Below are positions 55,214-63,404 of a stretch of DNA of 64,000 bases, one piece after another. The DNA lies in NCBI RefSeq assembly GCF_007004655.1, contig NZ_ML660092.1, positions 62,001-126,000 of the forward strand, in the 5' to 3' direction. Source of the DNA: Exilibacterium tricleocarpae. GTDB taxonomy: Bacteria > Pseudomonadota > Gammaproteobacteria > Pseudomonadales > Cellvibrionaceae. How positions within the stretch are numbered: position 1 is the stretch's first letter; every line of letters begins with the position of its first letter. Under the pieces are notes generated by a model that made no database searches, had not been told where the DNA came from, and worked only from the letters and a program-made list of their open reading frames with translations. A program made the translations under genes and the position numbers.

Positions 55214-55530
55214 ACAGTAATATCTGAATCTGGGACATCGTCATCGTAATCAATAACAGCTATGCCTGCTTTGCCCGCCTCGATCATAAATTCTTCAATA
55301 GATAGCTCAGCTAATTTGGCAGCTTGGCCCATTGTGAGCGCTTCATTTTTGTAGAGATTCAATGCAATGGCCAGGCGAGAACCATGATCCATCAAAGCCT
55401 GATCAACTGGTATGGCGTAATAGAGAGCGGTGCCGTTCTTGGTGAGGAAGAAGCTTTCGCCGGCCGCGGCTTTCTCCGGCAATTGACTGCTCAAGTCCCG
55501 TAGTTCACGTATTCCGATAGACCCGATCAT
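55192..55530 (-). CDS. UPF0175-type antitoxin with Phd-like N-terminus
   Basis: The 112-residue protein starts MIGSIGIRELRDLSSQLPEKAAAGESFFLTKNG-like Phd fold (residues 1-33) followed by a UPF0175 helix-turn-helix (YKNEALTMGQAAKLAELSIEEFMIEA). The N-terminal Phd half suggests DNA binding and autoregulation. AGAGGTGAT precedes its ATG, and a 14-base palindrome lies 42 bases upstream. Confidence 0.88.
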   Translation of the reverse strand: MIGSIGIRELRDLSSQLPEKAAAGESFFLTKNGTALYYAIPVDQALMDHGSRLAIALNLYKNEALTMGQAAKLAELSIEEFMIEAGKAGIAVIDYDDDVPDSDITVWEQIRM

Positions 55531-55571
55531 ATATCACCTCTAATGTGTCACAATATGGGTACTTTTCGGAT

Positions 55572-55585
55572 GCTATCATGATAGC
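55572..55585. promoter_or_regulatory. Palindromic operator upstream of the second TA pair
   Basis: GCTATCATGATAGC is a perfect 14-base palindrome 42 bases before the antitoxin start at 55530. It is the likely target of the Phd-like N-terminus of that antitoxin. Confidence 0.6.
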
Positions 55586-55788
55586 TCAGATACCGCTAGA
55601 CCGAGGTGAAATGGAAATTGGCTGGCGCCGTTTATAACTGCTTTCTTGCCACTTCTGCTTTCTGAGAATTCAAGCCTTGTCTAGTTTTAGTAAAACAGCC
55701 GTATTCACCGGTGTGTCTCGGTGACAAATAATCAATAAAAACAATAGCTTAAATACATCCATGCACACCCCAAAACACCAATAAAAAA

Positions 55789-55834
55789 TTCGAGCCCCGT
55801 CCGGTCCGCCGCTTTTCTTTTTTAAATCAATAAC
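55789..55834 (+). repeat. Direct repeat R2 with tRNA-3'-end core (putative attachment site)
   Basis: TTCGAGCCCCGTCCGGTCCG followed by CC and TTTTTTAAATCAATA: 20 of the first 22 bases or more match R1. It divides the island into an integrase/TA part (R1-R2) and a single-TA part (R2-R3). Confidence 0.75.
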
Positions 55835-56006
55835 TTATCTGTTTTTCTCTGATTATTTCCTATAAGTCATTGATTTTAAATATTTTTCCACATCAATTCT
55901 CTGTTCAGTATCTTGGCTTGTTTAAGCTGTGCCGTCACTTTTATCAATTTGATAGCAATGACTGCTAGCGCTACCATCCATTTAGCTGCACATTTGGAGG
56001 TAGACG

Positions 56007-56237
56007 ATGCCTAGTTTAAGCGTAAGAGAAATTGACGAAGAAACTCTGCGCCTGTTGCGGATACAGGTCGCTAAACACGGAACTTCCATGGAAGAAGAGG
56101 TGCGCCAAATTTTAAAACGTGCTGTTACGACACCAGAACGCCTCGGTGATCTTGCCGTTAGGCTGTTCAGCCCAGCTTATAACAACGGAGAACTAACCCT
56201 ACCCGAACGTGAAATCCATAAGCCTTTGAGTTTCTAA
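56007..56237 (+). CDS. FitA-like ribbon-helix-helix antitoxin
   Basis: The 76-residue protein has a ribbon-helix-helix start (MPSLSVREIDEETLRLL) with RIQVAKHGTSMEEEVRQILKRAV, typical of FitA/VapB antitoxins that bind DNA as dimers. GGAGGT precedes it. It is followed without a gap by the PIN toxin gene and lies between repeats R2 and R3. Confidence 0.9.
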   Translation: MPSLSVREIDEETLRLLRIQVAKHGTSMEEEVRQILKRAVTTPERLGDLAVRLFSPAYNNGELTLPEREIHKPLSF

Positions 56238-56663
56238 ATGATCATCCTTGATACTAATGTTGTTTCGGAATTTATGCCGTCTCCGCCTGCGAGTCAGGTT
56301 CTCAACTGGTTGAATGACCGAGATGTCACATCGCTGTACTTAACAACAATCACCATTGCTAAAATTGGCTGTGGGCTTCGAGCAATGCCAGAAAGTAAAC
56401 GCCGACGACTACTGAGCGAGCGTTTTGAACAGTTTATTGATGCTGCTTTTACTCAGCGAATTCTTTCATTTGATGAGAGTGCTGCCCGTATATATGGAGA
56501 AATTATGTGTCAGCGAAAAGAAATCGGCCGCCCTATGAGCAACTTGGATGGGCAAATTGCAGCGGTAGCCAGATCAAGAGGGCTTGGCGTGGCCACCAGA
56601 AATATAAAAGACTTTGAACACTGCCAAATTGAGCTTATCAATCCGTTTAATGGTATTGACTGA
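56238..56663 (+). CDS. FitB/VapC-type PIN toxin with a replaced catalytic acid
   Basis: The 141-residue PIN protein has D5 in MIILDTNVVSE, RPMSNLDGQIAAVARSRG (D104) and ATRNIKDFEHC (D125). The second acidic position, normally Glu in the TxxE-x-x-x-G motif (for example AEIRYG), reads A-K-I-G-C-G, with K42 in its place. A GAA to AAA change would explain it. Relatives are ribonucleases that need this acid for metal binding, so this copy may be inactive. Framing and length are otherwise normal. Confidence 0.9.
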   Translation: MIILDTNVVSEFMPSPPASQVLNWLNDRDVTSLYLTTITIAKIGCGLRAMPESKRRRLLSERFEQFIDAAFTQRILSFDESAARIYGEIMCQRKEIGRPMSNLDGQIAAVARSRGLGVATRNIKDFEHCQIELINPFNGID

Positions 56664-56715
56664 AATAACGATTTGTCTCACCTGGCTCAATTCGCCACCA
56701 ATACAAACCACCGAA

Positions 56716-56762
56716 TTCGAACCCCGCCCGGTCCGCCACACTTTCCTTTTTAAAATCAATCA
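56716..56762 (+). repeat. Direct repeat R3 with tRNA-3'-end core (putative attachment site)
   Basis: TTCGAACCCCGCCCGGTCCG followed by CCA and TTTTTAAAATCAAT. It matches R1 and R2 with a few substitutions and marks the right edge of the island. R2 and R3 also share CACCAATA a little upstream. Confidence 0.75.
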
Positions 56763-57293
56763 GCCGATACAGAGCCCTGCCTACAGACGAATTCAGGTCG
56801 CACAGAGGTTTAGACTAAAGGCTACCCCAATTGTCGTTGTGCCATCACCTTTTTCCAGAACACCACCAGCACAGCGAGCCGTTGTCGGGCGTTATTGGTC
56901 TGTTATCACTTCCGTTTCCCACATCGGTTCATACAGGTTCGATCAAAGCTGTCTGCCGTTGTACAGGATAAATTAACTAATCAACAAATCAATTGCAGAG
57001 TAAATTGGTATTACCATTATTGTGAAATTGTAATACCAATTGTTGATGCAGATACTTCCGCGCTACTAATTAGCGCTACGGTAAGATGCTCTCGGTATTC
57101 AGGTGAATATAAGTAGCTCTAAAGTAATAATAGAGAGCAAAGCTTATGACAGCTTGGTATTACCAATAGTCCAAATCTATAATAATATGATTACAATATT
57201 GGTATTACAAATTGGTTGGAGTTGTGGCAGGATGTCTGCGCTGTCCAAGTCAATAGAGACAGCTCTAAGATAATAATAAACGGGGAAGATATA
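56763..57293. other. Upstream region of the TonB receptor, with repeated operators
   Basis: About 530 bases without a gene. Its AT-rich last 300 bases contain the four operator-like sites at 57005-57210 and a repeated AGCTCTAA-TAATAATA stretch (near 57115 and 57260). The first 240 bases show nothing I recognise. Confidence 0.6.
57005..57210. promoter_or_regulatory. Four TTGGTATTACCAA-type operators (GntR/FadR-like)
   Basis: Sites: TTGGTATTACCAT (57005-57017), TTGTAATACCAA (57028-57039, inverse orientation), TTGGTATTACCAA (57154-57166, perfect palindrome) and TTGGTATTACAA (57199-57210). The consensus resembles TGGTNNNACCA operators of the FadR branch of GntR repressors. No GntR gene is in the window. 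Confidence 0.75.
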
Positions 57294-60191
57294 ATGAAAA
57301 GTACTAAACATGTGACGATGTTTCTACTGTCAACATCACTTTTGCCGTTCGCGCAAACCAGCGTTTCACAAGAGGCGATCGAGGAAGTGGTGGTAACCGG
57401 TATCCGCGCCAGCCTTGAGGCTGCTTCTGAATTAAAGCGAGCCGACTCGCGCGTGATCGATGCCATTGTTGCCGAAGATATCGGCAAGCTGCCTGACAAT
57501 AATATTGCCGAAGCGCTGCAGCGCGTTACCGGTGTTTCAATTAATCGCAATTTTGGCGTGGGTTCTGAAGTCTCTATCCGTGGCCTCAAGCAAAACCGTG
57601 TGGAAATCAATGGCCGTTCCACCATGGGTGGCGGTACTTCCGATGCCGAGGGCGGCGGCCGCAATGGTGTTAACTTTGAAGATTTTCCAGCCGCTTTCCT
57701 GTCCCGGGTAGAGGTTATCAAGTCACCCACGCCTGAAATGGTTGAGGGTGCGCTCGGTGGAACCATCAATCTGGTAACCGCCCGCCCACTGGAGCTAAAC
57801 GCGCCGTTGACTGCGGTTTCTTTATTGGGTGAGTACGCTGATAAGTCAGAGGACTGGGCGCCTATATTGAATGTATCCGGTGGCCGTTCTTGGGATTTAG
57901 GCGATGCCGGGACTTTTGGTGCGATGACAATGGTTTCATACCAGGACCGTACATTAAGACGCGATGAATCACTGGTTCAACTCCAGGTCGGCGCTGTTGA
58001 CTTTAATAACGATGGTGTCATTGACGATGCTGATAATGCGCAGAATACCCCCAGCGGCAACTATGTCTACGGTCGAGAGCACACCTTTAATCCCCGCACC
58101 GAGAACCGTGAGCGCACTGCCTTTAACCTGTCTTTACAATGGGCGCCGGCATCCGAGCAAGGTCAGTTCTATCTGGATTTCAATATAACTGAAAGGTCAG
58201 GTAGCCAAGAGGCCTTCTCGTTGCTTCATGTTGGCGGCACCCCAATTACAACACCGGGTGTGACTCATGAAGATGGGGACGGCCAACTGCAGGATTTCGA
58301 GTTGTCAGTGCTCCCCTTACAGACATCAGCATCGAATTTCCGCAACACAGACTCGTTCTCCCACGCCCTGGGTGGTGAGTGGGATTTTACCGATAAACTG
58401 AAAGTCTCTGCCGAATTCAGTACCTCGGAAGCCGATACCTATGAACCCACCTCGGAATTCCGTTTTCGGGGTATCGACCGCGCGCTGGAAGAGGCAAACC
58501 CGGCAGCGAGTAACGAGTGGTTTAGTTTGGTCAGGTTTGTCGGCAGCCAGAGCGGGGCGCCGACCGTCGATTTTGAGGAAGGTTTCCTGCTGACCGACCA
58601 ACAAAACCAGGCGTTTCGCCGCTATGAAGATACACGTGATAATGCTGTTAACGAGGAAGACGCTTTCCGCCTGGATGTCGAATATGCAGAACCGTTTGGT
58701 ATGCAATGGATTAGTGCGGTTAAGGCAGGTTTTCGCAGCACCGAGCGCGATTTCGAGCAGACTCGACGCCAGTTGCGTATAGCCAATATCCATAGGGATC
58801 TTCTGGATGTCGATGGCAATCCGGATATCATCTGGATGGAGGATATTGCCGCCCAATTCCCCGGTCAAATCGTTGATTATAGTTGGGGTGATGCGTTTGA
58901 TTATTCCGGTCGCAACGGCCCTTACGAATTATCGCGCGTCACGGCTTTTAACGTCAGTACACTGCGAAATCAACAGGCGACTTTCGACATTGTTAAGCAA
59001 CTGCTGGCGGGTACAAACTTGGCGATTACCGGTGATCTTAACGCAAACCTCGCCTTTCAAGAGGGCTTTTTCACAGAGATCAACGAAGATACTTCAGCAT
59101 TTTATCTACAGACTGAGCTGGATTTTGGCTCTGTTCGCGCCGTTGTCGGTGCCCGTTATGTAGAAACGGATATTACGTCAAGTGCCTTCGAGCAAGGTGT
59201 CATCGTTTCAGATGGCACTACTTATGACGATACGCTGCCAAGCTTAAATATCACTTGGGATTTTAGCGAGAACACCGTTTTACGTTTTGCCGCAGGCAAG
59301 GTAATGCGCCGTGCCGATTTCGATGAGTTAAGCCCGGCCTTTAACTTTCAGGATGCATTTACCACTGCGACCCGGGGTAACCCCGATTTGGAGCCTTTCC
59401 GTGCCACCCAGTACGATATTTCGGCTGAGCACTACTGGGGCAGTGGTAATGCGGCGTCGGTAGCGATTTTCTATAAAGACATTCAGTCTTTCCTGAAAAG
59501 TGACTCGTTCTGTGCCGACTTGCCGGACATTGTTGCAACCCAGACTAACAAAGATGACTTTGATAAAGTTTGTGTCCGTCCGGAAGGCGTCGGCGATTCT
59601 CCCACTTTCACCTTCTCATCGAGCCGTGCAGAGCTCGATGCATTTGATGCGCAAGGTCGACTGGGTGTTGAGACAACCACCCGGACCAATGGTGAATCCG
59701 GTAAGGTTCAAGGTTTGGAAGTAGGCTATCAACAAATGATGGACTTCCTGCCCGGCCGCTGGAGTGGCTTGGGTGTCAATCTTAATTACACCTATGCCGA
59801 CAGCGAGGACCCGGATGGCGTGCCTCTGGAAGATATTTCCAAGGATACCTTCAATGCCCAATTTTTCTACGAGTATCAAGGCCTGGGGATTCGTTTGGCT
59901 TATACTTTCCGGGATCGTTTCCTGGATAACTTCGACACCAAGCGGGTTCGCCCCCTCGGCGTTTCTGTGGGTGCGGACCCCGATGACCCAACTATGGGCA
60001 ATGATTACCGGGAAGATCTGGAGCAATGGGATTTTTCGGCAACCTATGACATTAACGACAACTTTACCGTGGTGGCGAATATTACCAACTTAACTGGAGA
60101 GTCAACCGTTAACACCGGTGCGACCGGCACCGCGTTCCAGGTTCTTGAGTCTGACCGTCGTCTCACCCTTGGATTGCGTGCCAAGTTCTGA
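57294..60191 (+). CDS. TonB-dependent receptor, large Xanthomonas/Caulobacter type
   Basis: From the ATG at 57294 the receptor has 965 residues; the frame open back to 57216 carries no natural signal peptide. It starts with a signal peptide, then EEVVVTGIRASLEAASELKRADSRVIDAIVAEDIGKLPD and the plug stretch VSIRGLKQNRVEINGR, the pattern of TIGR01782-type receptors common for oligosaccharides in Cellvibrionales and Caulobacterales. It ends in a terminal Phe (LTLGLRAKF). Four GntR/FadR-like operators precede it, and a terminator follows. Confidence 0.93.
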   Translation: MKSTKHVTMFLLSTSLLPFAQTSVSQEAIEEVVVTGIRASLEAASELKRADSRVIDAIVAEDIGKLPDNNIAEALQRVTGVSINRNFGVGSEVSIRGLKQNRVEINGRSTMGGGTSDAEGGGRNGVNFEDFPAAFLSRVEVIKSPTPEMVEGALGGTINLVTARPLELNAPLTAVSLLGEYADKSEDWAPILNVSGGRSWDLGDAGTFGAMTMVSYQDRTLRRDESLVQLQVGAVDFNNDGVIDDADNAQNTPSGNYVYGREHTFNPRTENRERTAFNLSLQWAPASEQGQFYLDFNITERSGSQEAFSLLHVGGTPITTPGVTHEDGDGQLQDFELSVLPLQTSASNFRNTDSFSHALGGEWDFTDKLKVSAEFSTSEADTYEPTSEFRFRGIDRALEEANPAASNEWFSLVRFVGSQSGAPTVDFEEGFLLTDQQNQAFRRYEDTRDNAVNEEDAFRLDVEYAEPFGMQWISAVKAGFRSTERDFEQTRRQLRIANIHRDLLDVDGNPDIIWMEDIAAQFPGQIVDYSWGDAFDYSGRNGPYELSRVTAFNVSTLRNQQATFDIVKQLLAGTNLAITGDLNANLAFQEGFFTEINEDTSAFYLQTELDFGSVRAVVGARYVETDITSSAFEQGVIVSDGTTYDDTLPSLNITWDFSENTVLRFAAGKVMRRADFDELSPAFNFQDAFTTATRGNPDLEPFRATQYDISAEHYWGSGNAASVAIFYKDIQSFLKSDSFCADLPDIVATQTNKDDFDKVCVRPEGVGDSPTFTFSSSRAELDAFDAQGRLGVETTTRTNGESGKVQGLEVGYQQMMDFLPGRWSGLGVNLNYTYADSEDPDGVPLEDISKDTFNAQFFYEYQGLGIRLAYTFRDRFLDNFDTKRVRPLGVSVGADPDDPTMGNDYREDLEQWDFSATYDINDNFTVVANITNLTGESTVNTGATGTAFQVLESDRRLTLGLRAKF

Positions 60192-60225
60192 CAGCCGGCC
60201 TTCCACCCCCTCGGACCTGCACATT

Positions 60226-60266
60226 GATAAGCCGCTTGGTTATGCCAAACGGCTTATCTCTTTTGT
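60226..60266 (+). terminator. Rho-independent terminator of the TonB receptor gene
   Basis: GATAAGCCGCTTGG (60226-60239) pairs with CCAAACGGCTTATC (60245-60258) with one mismatch, followed by TCTTTTGTT. It lies 35 bases after the receptor stop. Confidence 0.88.
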
Positions 60267-60486
60267 TGTACTCAGTCCTTGCGACGACATCACCAGGTCT
60301 GAAGGAAATGTCAGTCCGGGCTAATCCCCAGGGCGGTGAATCCTGAATCCAAAACCCGCCCTGGCTTTTTCCAATCCGATAGGCGAAACTCGTGCCTGCG
60401 GTCGGGCCCCGTCAGGCCTCCTGCACATTTACCGGCCCGCCAAGTGGCTTACCTGTAATTCTCCGAGTCTGTAAACAGCGCTGACT

Positions 60487-61869
60487 ATGTTTAAAAATGT
60501 TGACCGTCGGCTGCTGCACCAGTGCTGGGCGCTGGCCTGGCCGGTGTCGCTGCAGAGTATTCTGGTGGCGATACTGGGCATGGTGGATGTGATGATGGTC
60601 GGCCACCTCGGCGATGTGGCGGTGGCGTCGGTCGGGCTGGGCAGTCGTGCCCAGTTTGTCCTGTTAATCTTGCTCAACAGCCTCGCCATCGGCAGCAGCG
60701 TGCTGGCCGCGCAGCTTATCGGCGCCCGCCAGCCGGCCAAGGTGCGCCAGATGGTGGTGTTGATGGGCGCGGTCAGTTTGGTGCTGGCACTGCCACTGGT
60801 GCTGGCGGCGCTGGTGTATGCCGGTGTGGTGGTTAGTTGGGCCAGCAATGACGCTGCGGTGATTGCCACGGGCGCCAGGTACCTTCACATTACCCTGCCG
60901 TCGATAGTGCCGGTCTGCTTCATACTGATATTCGAAGGCACCTTGCGCGGAATGGGGCAGGTAAAGCTGCCGCTGGTCTTCGGTGTGGTGGCCATTGCGC
61001 TGAATATCCTGCTCAACTATTGGCTGATCAACGGCGGGCTCGGTGTCGAGCCGCTGGGCGTGGCCGGCGCCGCCTGGGCCACCAACATCGCCCGGGTTTT
61101 TCATCTGTTCTTGTTGGCAGGTTTTCTCTGGTGGGTGCGACACCTGTGCTGGCCCGGCAGGCAGGCACTGCTGCGGCGCTACAGCGGCCGCGAATGGTCG
61201 CGGGTCTATCGGCTGGTGGTGCCCATGGCGCTCAACTTCGGCGTCTGGTCGGCCGGCGCTTTTGTCTATCATTTGATTTACGGCCAACTCGGCACCCGGG
61301 CGCTGGCCACGATCAGTATGCTGGCGCCGATTGAGGGAGCGGTTTTGTCGGCGTTTGTCGGGCTGGCCTCTGCCTGTGCGGTGATGGTGGGGCAGCGTCT
61401 CGGGGCCAACGAATTCGAACAGGCGTTTACTTACGCAAAAAACTTTACGCTGGCCGCCCCGGTGCTGGGTGCGGTAATCGGTTTACTGATGGTGTTGGGG
61501 CGGGACCTGATTCTGCTGCCCTATGGCGACTTACCGGCCCAGACCCAGGCGCAGGCAAAGTCGGTGCTGGTGATTATCGCCGCCGGCGCCTGGCTGAAGG
61601 TCATCAGTGTGATGTTGTCTCTCGGTGTGTTGCGTGCCGGCGGCGACAATCGCTACTGCCTGTTTACCGACCTGGTCGGTATGTGGCTGGTGGGATTGCC
61701 GGCGGCCTGGTTTGCCGCCGCTGCCGGGTTTGCACTGCCGTGGGTGGTGGTTGCCTCCTATGCGGAGGATCTCGCTAAAGTGCTGCTCTTTGGTGCGCGG
61801 GCCCGCGGCCGGCGTTGGATGCGCAACCTGGTTGCCGACGGACCCCGCGCCGCCGGTACGCCGGATTGA
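60487..61869 (+). CDS. MATE-family efflux transporter
   Basis: The 460-residue protein has twelve membrane segments in two homologous halves, with the MATE pattern HLGDVAVASVGLGSRAQF near residues 39-56 and GTRALATISMLAPIEGAVLSAF in the second half. MATE proteins export cationic or aromatic compounds using sodium or protons. It is monocistronic by spacing, and its own promoter region (60267-60486) shows nothing special. Confidence 0.93.
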   Translation: MFKNVDRRLLHQCWALAWPVSLQSILVAILGMVDVMMVGHLGDVAVASVGLGSRAQFVLLILLNSLAIGSSVLAAQLIGARQPAKVRQMVVLMGAVSLVLALPLVLAALVYAGVVVSWASNDAAVIATGARYLHITLPSIVPVCFILIFEGTLRGMGQVKLPLVFGVVAIALNILLNYWLINGGLGVEPLGVAGAAWATNIARVFHLFLLAGFLWWVRHLCWPGRQALLRRYSGREWSRVYRLVVPMALNFGVWSAGAFVYHLIYGQLGTRALATISMLAPIEGAVLSAFVGLASACAVMVGQRLGANEFEQAFTYAKNFTLAAPVLGAVIGLLMVLGRDLILLPYGDLPAQTQAQAKSVLVIIAAGAWLKVISVMLSLGVLRAGGDNRYCLFTDLVGMWLVGLPAAWFAAAAGFALPWVVVASYAEDLAKVLLFGARARGRRWMRNLVADGPRAAGTPD

Positions 61870-62122
61870 CGCTGGGGCGCACTGATAAATCTCAAGGGGA
61901 CGGCAGCGCCGGAATCCCGCTCTTTTTTGACCGCTCTGCTGGTCCGACCCTACACAACAGGTTGGACAAGACTCGCCGCCTGGTCACGAACATGCTATTT
62001 AGCGGTGTACTCAAGGGGATTGAGTGGGCGGCCGGCGGCCGTGTTCTTGTTGATTCAGGTCAACGTCGGGCGGGTATGCGCCTCTATACTGGCAGGACTC
62101 TATCGAACCGGAGCGCATAATT

Positions 62123-62401
62123 ATGAGTAACGATACCCTTGATAAACTACGTGAGGAGTTGGATGATCTGGGCGAGCGGTTGAAGCGCGAGCGCGATGAG
62201 TTGCAGGTGAAACTAAACCTTGCCAAACTCGAGGCCCGCGAAGAGTGGGACGAGGCCGAGCACAAGTGGGAACACTTTAGAGCCAAGGCGGCGCGGGTGG
62301 GTCGCGAGGCGGGCGAGGCGTCCAAAGAAGTCGGCGCAGCCGCCAGGTTGCTGGCTGAAGAAGTCAAAGAGGCGTACCGGCGGATCAGGAGGTTATTGTA
62401 G
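62123..62401 (+). CDS. Charged coiled-coil protein of unknown function
   Basis: The 92-residue protein is almost entirely Glu, Lys, Arg, Ala and Leu with a heptad-like pattern (LREELDDLGERLKRERDEL), consistent with one long coiled coil. No signal peptide or named domain. It is small, and GGAG lies near 62109. The function is unknown; a cytoplasmic structural or stress-related role is only a guess. Confidence 0.75.
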   Translation: MSNDTLDKLREELDDLGERLKRERDELQVKLNLAKLEAREEWDEAEHKWEHFRAKAARVGREAGEASKEVGAAARLLAEEVKEAYRRIRRLL

Positions 62402-62525
62402 TATTGGTGAGTCGAGATAAGCCGCGCGCCTGCGCAGGCGCAGCAAACGCTTGGGAAAAAACGACGCACTCGGTATACTCATAAGCCGCGGTAACTCCAT
62501 AAACCAACCCTGGTTCGATGACCTT

Positions 62526-63320
62526 ATGAGTCTTGCTTTTACCTCTCGGCGCAACGCGAGAATTGCCGCCGTGTGCGCCGGTGTGCTGATCAGTTTCTGC
62601 CTGTCCCGCGCCGTTGCGGAAGAACGCTACCGCACCGGATATCCACACTTACCGCCGCTCAATTACTATGAAGATGGTGAGGTCAAAGGCATAGTCGCCG
62701 GGCTGTTCGTCGACGTGATGACTGAAGCCGGTATCGATTACGAGGCCCGGCAGTATCCCACCAAGCGTTTCTACCACAATATCGCCTCGGGCAATATACA
62801 GATAGGACTGTTCTCGAGGGCTGTTCCCGTGTATCGCGACAAGGTGATCTTTGCCCGACAGCCGGCCGTGCAGGTGCAGGGCCGCATCTACTGGCGCAAT
62901 GGCAAGGCTGCGATCGGGACGATCCGGGATCTGAAAAACAAGCGCGTCGCCGTGTTTCTGGGGCTGGCCTACGGCGGCTACGACGACTATGTCACCAACC
63001 CCGAGCACGGCAACCAGGTGATAACTGTCAAGACCGCCGACCAGGCCATGCACCTGTTGGCCAGCGGCCGGGTGGACTATTTTCTCGGCCTGACAGTTGT
63101 TACCGACCGGCCGGTGCAGCGCCATGCTATCGAGAGCCTCGATTCCGTACAGTTCTTTCAGGCTGAGTTATTTTTTACGGTGCACAAAAGCGTGCCCGGT
63201 GCCGAGCGGCTGTTACAGCGGATGGTGGCGGCGCACCAGCGGCTGGTGGAGCGCGGTGAGGTTGATCGCGGCATTCGCTCTAAGCGGTCGCGCTCCGCAG
63301 TCGCCGGCGGCAGTAGCTGA
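62526..63320 (+). CDS. Periplasmic solute-binding protein, family 3-like
   Basis: The 264-residue protein starts at the ATG at 62526 with a signal peptide (ARIAAVCAGVLISFCLSRAVA) and has the bacterial extracellular solute-binding fold: YPHLPPLNYYEDGEVKGIVAGLFVDVM, then IGLFSRAVPVYRDKVIFARQP and LASGRVDYFLGL. It resembles amino-acid/polar-solute binding proteins, but no permease gene follows here, so it may act as an orphan or in a sensor role. A frame from 62451 is longer without a signal. Confidence 0.82.
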   Translation: MSLAFTSRRNARIAAVCAGVLISFCLSRAVAEERYRTGYPHLPPLNYYEDGEVKGIVAGLFVDVMTEAGIDYEARQYPTKRFYHNIASGNIQIGLFSRAVPVYRDKVIFARQPAVQVQGRIYWRNGKAAIGTIRDLKNKRVAVFLGLAYGGYDDYVTNPEHGNQVITVKTADQAMHLLASGRVDYFLGLTVVTDRPVQRHAIESLDSVQFFQAELFFTVHKSVPGAERLLQRMVAAHQRLVERGEVDRGIRSKRSRSAVAGGSS

Positions 63321-63404
63321 TGATCTGTGCCGGCCACAGGCGCAGCGCGTTATCGCGCTGCTGGTGACCTTGATTATGTGGTCGGGTGGCCCTGTCCCTG
63401 CCGG

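Larger units (their letters stand above)
55531..56006. other. Region between the second and third TA pairs
   Basis: About 475 bases holding the palindrome at 55572-55585, repeat R2 (55789-55834) and the AT-rich promoter region of the RHH antitoxin gene, with GGAGGT at 55996-56001. No other gene is seen. Confidence 0.6.
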
